Translations under genes and position numbers: made by a program | Source of the DNA: Campylobacteraceae bacterium | GTDB lineage: Bacteria > Campylobacterota > Campylobacteria > Campylobacterales > Sulfurovaceae | Assembly: GCA_027030605.1 (NCBI GenBank) | Contig: JALVEV010000023.1 | Span: 1-16,720, forward strand | Length of the DNA: 16,720 bases | Reading direction: 5' to 3' | Shown: positions 1 to 7,041 of the stretch, piece after piece | Numbering within the stretch: the stretch's first letter is position 1 | Layout: each line of letters begins with the position of its first letter | The notes under the pieces: model-generated | Database searches by the model: none | What the model was told of the DNA's origin: nothing | Seen by the model: only the letters and a program-made list of their open reading frames with translations

Positions 1-1
1 C

Positions 2-346
2 TATGGCAAGGCAGCTTTTGAAGCACTAGAAAATGCAAAACTCTTAGATGAGGTCAAGAGTAAGTTTGTCTATGGTGAGTCTATCTCTCAGACTGTTACC
101 TATGCAACAAAAGTAGCCGATTTGGGATTTATTGCAAAGTCTGCACTCTTTTCACCAAAAATGAAGCAGTTTAAAAAAGAGGTAAATTGGCATGAGGTTG
201 ACCCTAAACTCTATAGACCTATTGACCAAGGTATTGTTGTTTTAAAGCATGGAGAGAAGAGTCAAGCTGTAGCTAGTTTTTATGCATTTATCTTTTCTAA
301 AAAAGCTGAGGAGATTTTTGAGAGGTTTGGATATCTTGTTCCATAA
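2..346 (+). CDS. modA: Molybdate ABC transporter substrate-binding protein, C-terminal part (truncated by window edge)
   Basis: The open frame enters from the left edge and covers about the last 114 residues of a periplasmic molybdate-binding protein, roughly the C-terminal half of a normal 240-260 residue ModA. It would capture molybdate or tungstate and deliver it to a ModBC permease. Visible family features are a YGKAA stretch at the edge, the hinge and ligand-lobe segment GESISQTVTYATKVADLGF, and the C-terminal pattern AVASFYAFIFSKKAEEIFERFGY. The start codon and signal peptide lie outside the window. No modB or modC follows, because the next gene begins a different unit, so any transporter partners must be upstream. 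The family call is fairly sure. A closely related type II binding protein for another oxyanion is possible. Confidence 0.82.
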   Translation, partial: YGKAAFEALENAKLLDEVKSKFVYGESISQTVTYATKVADLGFIAKSALFSPKMKQFKKEVNWHEVDPKLYRPIDQGIVVLKHGEKSQAVASFYAFIFSKKAEEIFERFGYLVP

Positions 347-360
347 TTAATTCTAGTCTG

Positions 361-431
361 ACAATATTTTATTAGACCTACCAAATTATATATTTTTTAG
401 TTATAATTTATTTTATAGTAAAAAATATTGT
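361..431. repeat. 10-bp perfect inverted repeat flanking the mscS promoter
   Basis: ACAATATTTT at 361-370 is exactly complementary to AAAATATTGT at 422-431, with 51 bases between the arms. The putative -10 box at 402-407 lies between them, and the right arm ends just before the ribosome binding site. This could be a pair of operator half-sites or an RNA/DNA cruciform. In AT-rich DNA it could also be chance. Confidence 0.35.
391..407 (+). promoter_or_regulatory. Putative sigma-70 promoter of the mscS-ompA-coiled-coil unit
   Basis: TATAAT at 402-407 follows a T run (TATTTTTTAG at 391-400). A T-rich tract in place of a clear -35 box is the usual housekeeping promoter style in Campylobacterota. 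The distance to the chosen ATG at 446 would leave a leader of roughly 30 bases. No recognisable -35 hexamer lies at 16-18 bases. Confidence 0.6.
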
Positions 432-445
432 ACTTTGGAGGGAAA

Positions 446-1873
446 ATGGAGGAGATAGAATCATTTTTATTAAATGGGTATAAACAGCTTGAACTCTATA
501 CTCTAAATATGAAGAGTAGACTTTTAGATGTTCTATATAATTTTGACTATACAAAATTAACGAAAGTAGGATTAGTTGTTATCTTTGGATATTTCTTAGG
601 GAAGTTTTTAGGAAAATATATTCCTATTGGAATACAGTCATTAGGTAAAAAAATTAACCTCTCTATTGATAATGACTTTACAATAGCACTTCGCTCTTTT
701 ATCTTTAAAATGGTAACTTTTGGATTTATTTTAATTGGAATTAAACTTTGGTTACTTCCTAAGTCTATTGATTTTATTGTAAGTTCAATAGTTAAATCGA
801 TGTTGATTTTATCTGCTGTCGGATTTCTTTTAAATATTGTTAAACTCACTTTGCATAAAATGGCTAATAGCCCTAGAACTGAAGATAGTGTAAATGTTGT
901 TCAACCCTCTACTCTTCCTCTTTTTGAAAATACAGCATTAATACTATTTTCAATGGTTGGTATTTATCAAATTTTTGCTCTTTGGCATGTAGATATGACA
1001 GCACTCTTAGCTGGTGCAGGAATAGGAGCTATGGCTGTAGGAATGGCGGCTAAAGATACTCTCTCTGATATTATTGCAGGTATTTTGATATTGACTGATG
1101 CTCCTTATCGTGTAGGAGATGTTGTCTACGTACGTAATAATTTAAAAGGTAGAGTAATTGCTATAGGACTTAGAAATACAAGATTGGTCACTAAAAGTAA
1201 TATTGAGGTAATTGTACCTAATACCATTATGGGTACTTCTCAAATTGTAAATGAGTCCTCTTCTAAAAAAGATGGGATTCGTATAGAGGTTTTTATGTCT
1301 GTATCAAATAGAGAAGATGTTCATAGAGTTAAACAACTGCTGATTGAAGCTACTAAGAGTAGTAAAAAAATTGCACAAGACAAAGAGATGAAAGCTATTA
1401 TGGTAGGTTTTCAGATGGATATGTTGGATTTTAAGATTCAGTGTTGGATAGATGATCCAGAAGATAAGGGAAGTGCTAAAGGGGAGTTGATGGAGAATGT
1501 CTATTTGAAGTTTAAAGAGGAAAATATTGATATCTCTATGACTCGATATCAGAATGTACGGCTCTCTTATGATGAGGCACAGGAAATTTATATTAAAGAG
1601 CTTCCTGAGTCTAAACAAGAGGTTTATGTCAAAGAGTTTCCACAGACAAAACAGGAGCAGTATGTCAAAGAGTTCCCTCAGACAAAACAAGAGCAATATG
1701 TAAAGGAGTTTCCAAAAACTAAACAAGAACACTATGTAAAAGAGTTCCCTGAGACTAAAGAGGAGCATTTTATAAAAGAGATACCAAATATTTTTGGTGT
1801 AGGTCAACCTAAAAAAATAGATAAAAATCCCCAAAAAACAACTAAAATGAAGAAGGAAAAAGATGAAAAGTAA
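446..1873 (+). CDS. MscS-family mechanosensitive channel with tandem-repeat C-terminal tail
   Basis: This is an inner-membrane small-conductance mechanosensitive channel homologue of 475 residues. An upstream in-frame TTG at 428 exists, but ATG 446 is preceded by GGAGGG at 437-442, so I choose it. Hydrophobic segments lie at about residues 38-60, 85-105, 112-135 and 160-180. They are followed by the pore-lining TM3 at about 185-215, which has the Gly/Ala-rich packing typical of MscS (LLAGAGIGAMAVGMAAKD). The beta domain follows (APYRVGDVVYV, then VIVPNTIMGTSQIVN), then the cytoplasmic alpha/beta vestibule. After about residue 380 the protein departs from MscS and carries five full copies and one partial copy of a 12-residue unit, consensus YVKEFPxTKQEx, ending in a Lys-rich tail. 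The gene overlaps the next one by 11 bases, implying translational coupling. The expected role is release of ions or solutes under membrane tension. The tail may dock a partner (inference). Confidence 0.88.
   Translation: MEEIESFLLNGYKQLELYTLNMKSRLLDVLYNFDYTKLTKVGLVVIFGYFLGKFLGKYIPIGIQSLGKKINLSIDNDFTIALRSFIFKMVTFGFILIGIKLWLLPKSIDFIVSSIVKSMLILSAVGFLLNIVKLTLHKMANSPRTEDSVNVVQPSTLPLFENTALILFSMVGIYQIFALWHVDMTALLAGAGIGAMAVGMAAKDTLSDIIAGILILTDAPYRVGDVVYVRNNLKGRVIAIGLRNTRLVTKSNIEVIVPNTIMGTSQIVNESSSKKDGIRIEVFMSVSNREDVHRVKQLLIEATKSSKKIAQDKEMKAIMVGFQMDMLDFKIQCWIDDPEDKGSAKGELMENVYLKFKEENIDISMTRYQNVRLSYDEAQEIYIKELPESKQEVYVKEFPQTKQEQYVKEFPQTKQEQYVKEFPKTKQEHYVKEFPETKEEHFIKEIPNIFGVGQPKKIDKNPQKTTKMKKEKDEK
1589..1801 (+). 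repeat. 36-bp in-frame tandem repeat (5 full units plus a partial sixth)
   Basis: Units start at 1589, 1625, 1661, 1697 and 1733, with a partial unit at 1769-1801. Each encodes 12 residues of the pattern YVKEFPxTKQEx, with a proline at position 6 and alternating Lys and Glu. Units differ largely at synonymous or conservative positions (Y/F, V/I, F/L/I, Q/K/E). That points to selection on the peptide and an expansion that is not recent. Because 36 is a multiple of three, copy-number change would not shift the frame. Confidence 0.95.
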
Positions 1874-2885
1874 ACTCTTTTATAGTCAATTTTTGGGAAT
1901 AGTGCTATTGTTAATTATATTACTGATATTTATTCCTATTTACAATAATAAAATTCCAAAAGTATTAAAACAAGAGGTTGAGTCTAAATTTTACTCTAGG
2001 GGATTAGATTGGGTTAATGTTAGAGTAGAGGGAAGAGATATAACTCTTTCTGGAGTTGCTCCTAATGTGGCTATGCACCACCAAGCAGTTAAGATTGCAA
2101 ATAGTGTAATAGGAGGTAGAGTTGTATATGATAAAATCTCACCCCATGTTACTGTTCCATATACGATGTATATAGAGTCTACTAAAAAGAAACTACTATT
2201 GAGAGGTTACATGCCATCTAAAATAAGTTTAGAAGAGTTTTTAAAAGAGTTTAAGAATCAAAAGAGAAGGTATAAGCTTATAGATAGAGTTGATGTTGGA
2301 GCAGGAGAGCCTCAAGAGTGGGAGTCTTTAATGTTTACTATTGCAAAGTTAGTTAAAGAGTTAGATTTTGGAATTGTTAATATTGTTAATCAAAATGTAA
2401 CTTTTTCAGGAAGAGTTGCAACTTCAAAGCAAAAAAGAGAGATAGAGAAGTTACTAAATGGATTTAAGAAGAGTAACTATCAAATAACAAGTAGAATTAT
2501 TGCTATGGATGAATCTATAGTAGTATGCCAAAAACGTTATGATGAACTACTCTCTTCACATAAGATAGAGTTTAAGGCTGGAGAGGCAACAATAGAGGGA
2601 AAAAATAAGCCTCTGTTGAAATCTCTTAGTGAGATATTTGCTCTGTGTCCTAATGCAAAACTTACAATTATAGGACATACAGATAGTAAAGGTAATGATA
2701 TTAAAAATCAAGAGTTGAGCCAAAAGAGAGCTCAAGCAGTAGTTGCTAAACTTTTTCAACTAGGTATTCCTTTGGAACAGATGGAGGCAATAGGTAGAGG
2801 AGAGGCTGAACCAATTGCAAGTAATGAGACCCAAGAGGGGCGAAAGAGAAATCGTAGAATTGAATTTAAAGTGGGAGGATACTAG
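1863..2885 (+). CDS. Inner-membrane-anchored BON/OmpA-type peptidoglycan-binding protein
   Basis: This 340-residue protein probably tethers the inner membrane to the cell wall. One N-terminal hydrophobic segment at about residues 9-27 is followed by charged residues and lacks an obvious signal-peptidase or lipobox site, so I read it as a membrane anchor with a periplasmic body. Residues about 35-92 look like a BON domain (VRVEGRDITLSGVAP), and a second BON-like unit occurs at about 160-210 (VNQNVTFSGRVATSKQKREI). The last ~110 residues are an OmpA C-terminal domain. TIIGHTDSKGN contains the diaminopimelate-contacting Asp (D274), and LSQKRA contains the matching Arg (R289); the 15-residue spacing equals that of the known Asp/Arg pair in OmpA. 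The BON-plus-OmpA layout recalls mycobacterial ArfA/OmpATb. Translation starts inside the end of the mscS gene, and the next gene is 2 bases away. The family call is strong, while the tethering role beside a channel is inferred. Confidence 0.88.
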   Translation: MKSKLFYSQFLGIVLLLIILLIFIPIYNNKIPKVLKQEVESKFYSRGLDWVNVRVEGRDITLSGVAPNVAMHHQAVKIANSVIGGRVVYDKISPHVTVPYTMYIESTKKKLLLRGYMPSKISLEEFLKEFKNQKRRYKLIDRVDVGAGEPQEWESLMFTIAKLVKELDFGIVNIVNQNVTFSGRVATSKQKREIEKLLNGFKKSNYQITSRIIAMDESIVVCQKRYDELLSSHKIEFKAGEATIEGKNKPLLKSLSEIFALCPNAKLTIIGHTDSKGNDIKNQELSQKRAQAVVAKLFQLGIPLEQMEAIGRGEAEPIASNETQEGRKRNRRIEFKVGGY

Positions 2886-2887
2886 AG

Positions 2888-3724
2888 ATGTTAAGTTTAG
2901 GGTTGGAATTAATAGCTATATTTTTATTGGTAGCTGTCATTGGTGTATTGATGGGTCGTTTTCTTTGTAAGAGTGGAGAGAGTGAAGAGAGAGAGAAGAG
3001 AAAAAAAGTTATTTATGCTTATGAGTCAACACTAAAAGAGTTAGAGTTTCAGAAAAATAGGGTAGAAGAGTATGCTACTCAACTTCAACTTAAAGAGGAT
3101 TATATTGCTCAGTGTGAACAAAATATTCATAGTCTTAATACTAAGTTGGACTCCTCAAATCAAGAGCGAAAACAACTTTTAGAGGAACTTAAAGTTTTAG
3201 ATAAATATAAATCTAAATTTGAGTCTTTAGATAAAGAGTTTAAGATACACTCTAAGATGTTAGAGCAGTTAAAAGATGAAAAGATTAATAACCAAAAAGA
3301 GATTGCTGATTTTAAAATATTAACTAATGAACTCAATAAAAATATTAGTAGTTTAGAAGAAAATAGAGAAGAGTTAGAGAAAGAAATCCTCTCTCTAAAT
3401 AATCAGTTAAAGGAGCAGAAAGAACACTATGAGAAACTAATTCAACAAATAAATGAACTTCATGAAGAGGATAAATCTAAAGCTTTGGAAGAGTATCAAG
3501 AGATTAAGAGTGATTATGAAAATTTTGTAGAGACGCATAACTTAGATAGTGATAGGTTACTAACACTTGAGATAGAGAATGAAAAAATGTATCATCTTTT
3601 AAATAGTGTTGAAATAGAAAGAGACGACCTTTTAAATAGACTTAGAGCTATATCTTCTGTTGTGGAAGCTGTTGGGATAGAGCAGGTTAAAGATGAGAGT
3701 CAAATACTTTTAGAAAATAGATAA
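2888..3724 (+). CDS. Membrane-anchored long coiled-coil protein of unknown function
   Basis: I do not recognise a named family. The 278-residue product has one hydrophobic segment at residues about 5-24. A basic and charged stretch (EEREKRKK) follows at once, which by the positive-inside rule places the rest in the cytoplasm. Residues about 40-255 are almost entirely Glu, Lys, Leu, Gln and Asn with heptad-like spacing, indicating a long rod-like coiled coil. The last 25 residues are less charged (RAISSVVEAVGIEQV) and could be a small cap. GGGAGG at 2873-2878 is a good ribosome binding site for ATG 2888, and the gene follows the OmpA-type gene after 2 bases, so it belongs to the same unit. A scaffold or partner for the neighbouring channel tail is plausible, but nothing in the sequence proves it. 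Confidence 0.75.
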   Translation: MLSLGLELIAIFLLVAVIGVLMGRFLCKSGESEEREKRKKVIYAYESTLKELEFQKNRVEEYATQLQLKEDYIAQCEQNIHSLNTKLDSSNQERKQLLEELKVLDKYKSKFESLDKEFKIHSKMLEQLKDEKINNQKEIADFKILTNELNKNISSLEENREELEKEILSLNNQLKEQKEHYEKLIQQINELHEEDKSKALEEYQEIKSDYENFVETHNLDSDRLLTLEIENEKMYHLLNSVEIERDDLLNRLRAISSVVEAVGIEQVKDESQILLENR

Positions 3725-3883
3725 AGTTGTTTATATCTATTACTTATTATTTTGAAATTTATAAAATAAGCTATCATTTAATAATGTTATATGATTTGTA
3801 TGAATAAAATGTGATTAAAAAAACTTCTTTTAAACTTCTATTCTTTAAAATAGAATAAAATAAAAAAAGGGGTTTAAATTTTA
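3725..3883. other. AT-rich gap between the two accessory units
   Basis: This 159-base stretch carries no convincing open frame and marks the likely boundary between transcription units. Candidate -10 boxes are TATCAT at 3772-3777 (with TTGAAA at 3752-3757 only 14 bases upstream) and TAAAAT at 3805-3810. Neither is compelling. A small inverted repeat lies at 3836-3855. I see no intrinsic terminator with a GC stem and T tract, so read-through from the upstream unit is possible. Confidence 0.5.
3836..3855. repeat. 7-bp perfect inverted repeat upstream of the PstS-like gene
   Basis: TTCTATT at 3836-3842 and AATAGAA at 3849-3855 are exact complements around a 6-base spacer. The element ends about 13 bases before the AGGGG ribosome binding site (3868-3872) of the following gene. 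It could be an operator for a small dimeric repressor or a weak RNA hairpin. The all-AT composition except one GC pair makes chance likely. Confidence 0.3.
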
Positions 3884-4918
3884 ATGTTATTTTACAATAG
3901 ATATTCTATATTGGTTATTTTGGTTTGGTTATTTCAATATATTAGTAGAAAAAAAGTTCTATTTCTTTTACTATTTTCTCTATTTTTCTCTTTAAATCTT
4001 TCTGCTGAAAAGTTATCTAAAGGCATTATCCCCTATAAACCACTGAAAGATAAAGGAGCTATTTATGGTGCTTTAAACTGTAAAGGTTCCACAAATGTAG
4101 GCAAGTTGTTGAATGTATGGATTCCTGCTTTTAAGAAATTTTATCCCGATGTTAAGGTTAATAAGGATTTTAGAGGTTCATCTGAAGCTATTCTAGGACT
4201 CATGGAGGGAAATACTACAATTGGAGCGATGAGCCGTCCTATTAGTAAATACGAGTTAAATAAATTTATTAAGCAAAAAGGGTATAAACCCATAGAAATT
4301 AAGGTAGCTTTAGATGCCATTGCTATCTATGTATATAGGTTAAATCCTATCAATACAATTACTTTAGAGAAACTTGATGCTATTTTTTCTCAAAATCCAA
4401 AGCGTACTTTACTTAAACCTATTACAAACTGGAAGAGTATTAATGGAAAGGATGCAAAGATAAATATATATCTTTTTGATAAAAAGTCAGGTTCTAGAGC
4501 ATATTTTCAAAAAAAAGTAATGTTAAAAGAGGAGTATAATCAAGATAATATTGTTGCTGATAATTTTGTGAAAAATAAAGAGCTAATTGAGAAGATAGCC
4601 AATGACTACAATGGTATTGGTTTTGCCTCTGTAGATATTCAAGATTTTAGAGTTAAGAGACTTTCTTTATCAAAAAGAGAACACTACCCTATTTATGCTC
4701 CAACTGATAAAAATATTAAAAATGGTACATACCCGTTAACTAGATTTTTTTATATCTATTTAGATGTTCCTCCTGATATGCCTATACCACCTCTTATATA
4801 TGAATTTTGTAAATTTATTCTCTCTTATAATGGACAGAATATTGTGCTTAAAAATGGAGGGCTACCTTTAAGTCCAAAACAGATTGGTATAGAGTTATCA
4901 AAAATTAGGAGTAGATAG
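3884..4918 (+). CDS. PstS-like periplasmic phosphate-binding-family protein (orphan)
   Basis: This 344-residue extracytoplasmic solute-binding protein belongs to the PstS-like family. The body starts near residue 45 (after SLNLSAEKLS) with GALNCKGSTNVGKLLNVW, the first ligand-loop region. FRGSSEAILGLMEGNTTIGAMSRPIS follows, and KKSGSRAYF comes in the second lobe, all typical of the fold. The N-terminus is odd: two hydrophobic stretches (about residues 8-20 and 25-40) are separated by SRKK. Either the true start is later or the protein keeps a membrane anchor. Only an AGGGG at 3868-3872, 11 bases before ATG 3884, supports the start. No pstC, pstA or pstB is adjacent. The stop codon abuts the ATG of the receptor-type gene, so a sensory job, presenting a ligand to the receptor's periplasmic domain, is more likely than transport (inference). 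Ligand identity is unknown. Confidence 0.8.
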   Translation: MLFYNRYSILVILVWLFQYISRKKVLFLLLFSLFFSLNLSAEKLSKGIIPYKPLKDKGAIYGALNCKGSTNVGKLLNVWIPAFKKFYPDVKVNKDFRGSSEAILGLMEGNTTIGAMSRPISKYELNKFIKQKGYKPIEIKVALDAIAIYVYRLNPINTITLEKLDAIFSQNPKRTLLKPITNWKSINGKDAKINIYLFDKKSGSRAYFQKKVMLKEEYNQDNIVADNFVKNKELIEKIANDYNGIGFASVDIQDFRVKRLSLSKREHYPIYAPTDKNIKNGTYPLTRFFYIYLDVPPDMPIPPLIYEFCKFILSYNGQNIVLKNGGLPLSPKQIGIELSKIRSR

Positions 4919-7039
4919 ATGAAGAATAATGGAAAGACAAAGCTATTTCATAAGGTTAGTATTAAATCAAAATTTTTAATGATGATTCTGGGAATAGCTA
5001 TTATTTGTATAGCTGTAGTTGGGCTTCAAGGGTTACAATATGGGAAAGCCTCTTTAACTAAAAGTATGTATGACCACTTTACATCACTACAAGCAACAAG
5101 AAGCCAACAGATAGAGAACTACTTTAGTAATAAAAGGAATATTATAAAGACATTTGCTTCACAAAAGAGTATTGTGGATGCAATGAGTGAGTTCTCCTCA
5201 GGATTTAATCTTCTTGATACTTACAATGTAGATATTACTAAAAAACAGTCAGAAAAGTTAGAGGCATTCTATAAAAATAGTTTTATTGATGAGTTAAATC
5301 ATAACTCAATCAAAAAATATAGTTACACAACACTACTCCCTAGAAAAGAGGTAGCAAAATATCTTCAATATTATTATATTGCAAATAATCCCTCTATTAA
5401 TAGTAGGGAGCTTATGGAGCGTGCAGATGACAAGAGTTACTATTCTGAGGTTCACGAGAAGTTTCATGCTACTCTACGAGATATAGTTCATAACCAAGGT
5501 TTTAAGGACCTCTTTTTAATTGATGTGAAAACATTGGATGTTATCTACTCTGTCGATAAAGGGGTTGATTTTGCAACTAATCTAAATGAGGGACCTTATG
5601 CTCAAAGCTCTTTAGCAAAAGTGGTTAAGAAGATTATTCTAAATCCTAATAAGGGTGTAGTAGAGATTTCTGATTTTAAACACTATAAACCTGCTAAAAA
5701 TTTACCAAAGATATTTTTTGCTGTACCTATATACAAAAAGAGTACTCTAATTGGTATCTTAGCTACACAGATTTCAGTGAAAGGGATTAATGATATTACT
5801 ACAGGTAAACATAATTGGGTACATGATGGTTTAGGGCAGAGTGGAGAAGTCTACTTGATAGGTAGAGACTATAAGATGCGTTCAGATGCACGAAAAATTA
5901 TTGAAAATCCTAAAGAGTTTTTTAAAGAACTTAACCAAACAAATATTGATACTGATGAGTTAAATATGATTGCTACTACAAATAGTACTATTTTAAACTT
6001 AACAATATATAGCGAATCGGCAAAACGAGCTATTGAAGGAGAAGATGGAACTGTTATTACAACTAATTATTTAAATAAGAGAGTTCTAAGTGCTTATGCC
6101 CCTTTAAAAATTAAAGGATTAAATTGGGGAATGATAGCAGAGAAAGAACTCTCTGAAGCAGAGAAGCCTATTAGAGAGTTTGAGAATGCACTTCTTATTT
6201 CAGCGACTATATTAGCTACTCTTATTACCTTTTATTCTATTTGGTTAGCCTATAATTTTTTAGCTCCTATTAATCGTATGGCAAAAGGAGTTAAAGATAT
6301 TATTAGTAAAAAATCAACTTCCTTAATTAATCTTAATAGAGATGATGAGTTTGGAGAGTTAGCTAAAAATATAGATAAGATGATAGAGACAATTAATAGA
6401 CAAAAAGAGGAGATTGAGAAGAAGAGCAAAGAGAATGATGAGTTACTCTGTAATATTTTACCTCAAAGTATTGCAACACGTTATAAGAATGGAGAGAGGG
6501 ATATTGCAGAGACAATTCCTAATGTTGCGGTTCTCTTCTCTGTTTTACATGGGTTTGAACAATTCTCTAATAACTTAGATGCAAAAGAGTCTATTGAACT
6601 GCTTAATGAGATTATAAATGAGTTTGACCATCATGCACAAAACTTTGGTATTGAGAAGATTACAACCATAGGTGACTCCTACATGGCATCTAGTGGGTTA
6701 ATAACTCCTAGATTAGATTATGCTAGACGTATTACGGAGTATGCAATTAAAATGTTTGAAGTAATTGAACTTTTTAATCAACGACACCAAAGTCATCTTA
6801 GCCTCTCTATAGGTATAGATGCAGGAGAGGTAATGGCAGGAATTGTAGGAGAGTATAAGTTTGTATATGATATTTGGGGAGAGGTAGTCAACTCTGCTAA
6901 TCATATATCTCATCAAGCAAAAGAGAATACTTTACGTATAAGTGAAGCTGTCTATCTTCAACAGACAAATCAAGATATTTATCTTCTATGTGAAGAGGAT
7001 AAGAGTAGTTATTATATTGATTTTAATAAAAAGGGCTAA
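4919..7039 (+). CDS. dCache-HAMP-class III cyclase-homology receptor, catalytic residues degenerate
   Basis: This is a 706-residue membrane receptor. TM1 lies at about residues 18-38 and a periplasmic dCache-like sensor at about 45-415 (segments DKSYYSEVHEKFHATLRD, FLIDVKTLDVIYSV, GQSGEVYLIGRDYKMRSDAR). TM2 is at about 424-447, HAMP at about 448-500, and a signalling helix with LLCNILPQSIATRYKNGE, a motif common just before class III cyclases. The cyclase fold runs from about 530 to 700. Against the consensus, the first metal Asp of FADIVGF is replaced (FSVLHGF, V542). The second metal Asp is kept (TIGDSYM, D586). The adenine-selecting Lys position is Thr (EKITTIGD, T582), while D651 (YDIWG) and N658 are kept. 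The transition-state Arg is His (H662). I expect weak or no ordinary adenylate cyclase activity. AGGAG at 4907-4911 serves ATG 4919, which directly follows the PstS-like stop. The next gene, a channel with a nucleotide-binding-like domain, starts 2 bases later. Confidence 0.87.
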   Translation: MKNNGKTKLFHKVSIKSKFLMMILGIAIICIAVVGLQGLQYGKASLTKSMYDHFTSLQATRSQQIENYFSNKRNIIKTFASQKSIVDAMSEFSSGFNLLDTYNVDITKKQSEKLEAFYKNSFIDELNHNSIKKYSYTTLLPRKEVAKYLQYYYIANNPSINSRELMERADDKSYYSEVHEKFHATLRDIVHNQGFKDLFLIDVKTLDVIYSVDKGVDFATNLNEGPYAQSSLAKVVKKIILNPNKGVVEISDFKHYKPAKNLPKIFFAVPIYKKSTLIGILATQISVKGINDITTGKHNWVHDGLGQSGEVYLIGRDYKMRSDARKIIENPKEFFKELNQTNIDTDELNMIATTNSTILNLTIYSESAKRAIEGEDGTVITTNYLNKRVLSAYAPLKIKGLNWGMIAEKELSEAEKPIREFENALLISATILATLITFYSIWLAYNFLAPINRMAKGVKDIISKKSTSLINLNRDDEFGELAKNIDKMIETINRQKEEIEKKSKENDELLCNILPQSIATRYKNGERDIAETIPNVAVLFSVLHGFEQFSNNLDAKESIELLNEIINEFDHHAQNFGIEKITTIGDSYMASSGLITPRLDYARRITEYAIKMFEVIELFNQRHQSHLSLSIGIDAGEVMAGIVGEYKFVYDIWGEVVNSANHISHQAKENTLRISEAVYLQQTNQDIYLLCEEDKSSYYIDFNKKG

Positions 7040-7041
7040 AG

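Noticed and set aside
428..445. In-frame TTG start giving six extra residues on the first MscS channel
   Set aside because: ATG 446 has GGAGGG 3 bases upstream, which overlaps the extra codons. The TTG has no ribosome binding site.
1589..1801. CRISPR array from regular 36-base periodicity
   Set aside because: Repeats are directly adjacent without spacers, are in frame in a coding region and vary at synonymous sites, so this is a protein tandem repeat.
1304..1834. 176-codon minus-strand open frame opposite the MscS repeat tail
   Set aside because: It is Leu/Phe-rich low-complexity antisense of the repeated Lys/Glu codons, with no ribosome binding site or family features, so it is an artefact of the repeat.
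5448..5463. Second parS-like match (around TTCACGAGAAG) within the receptor gene
   Set aside because: There are too many mismatches to the palindrome and no symmetry, so chance similarity.
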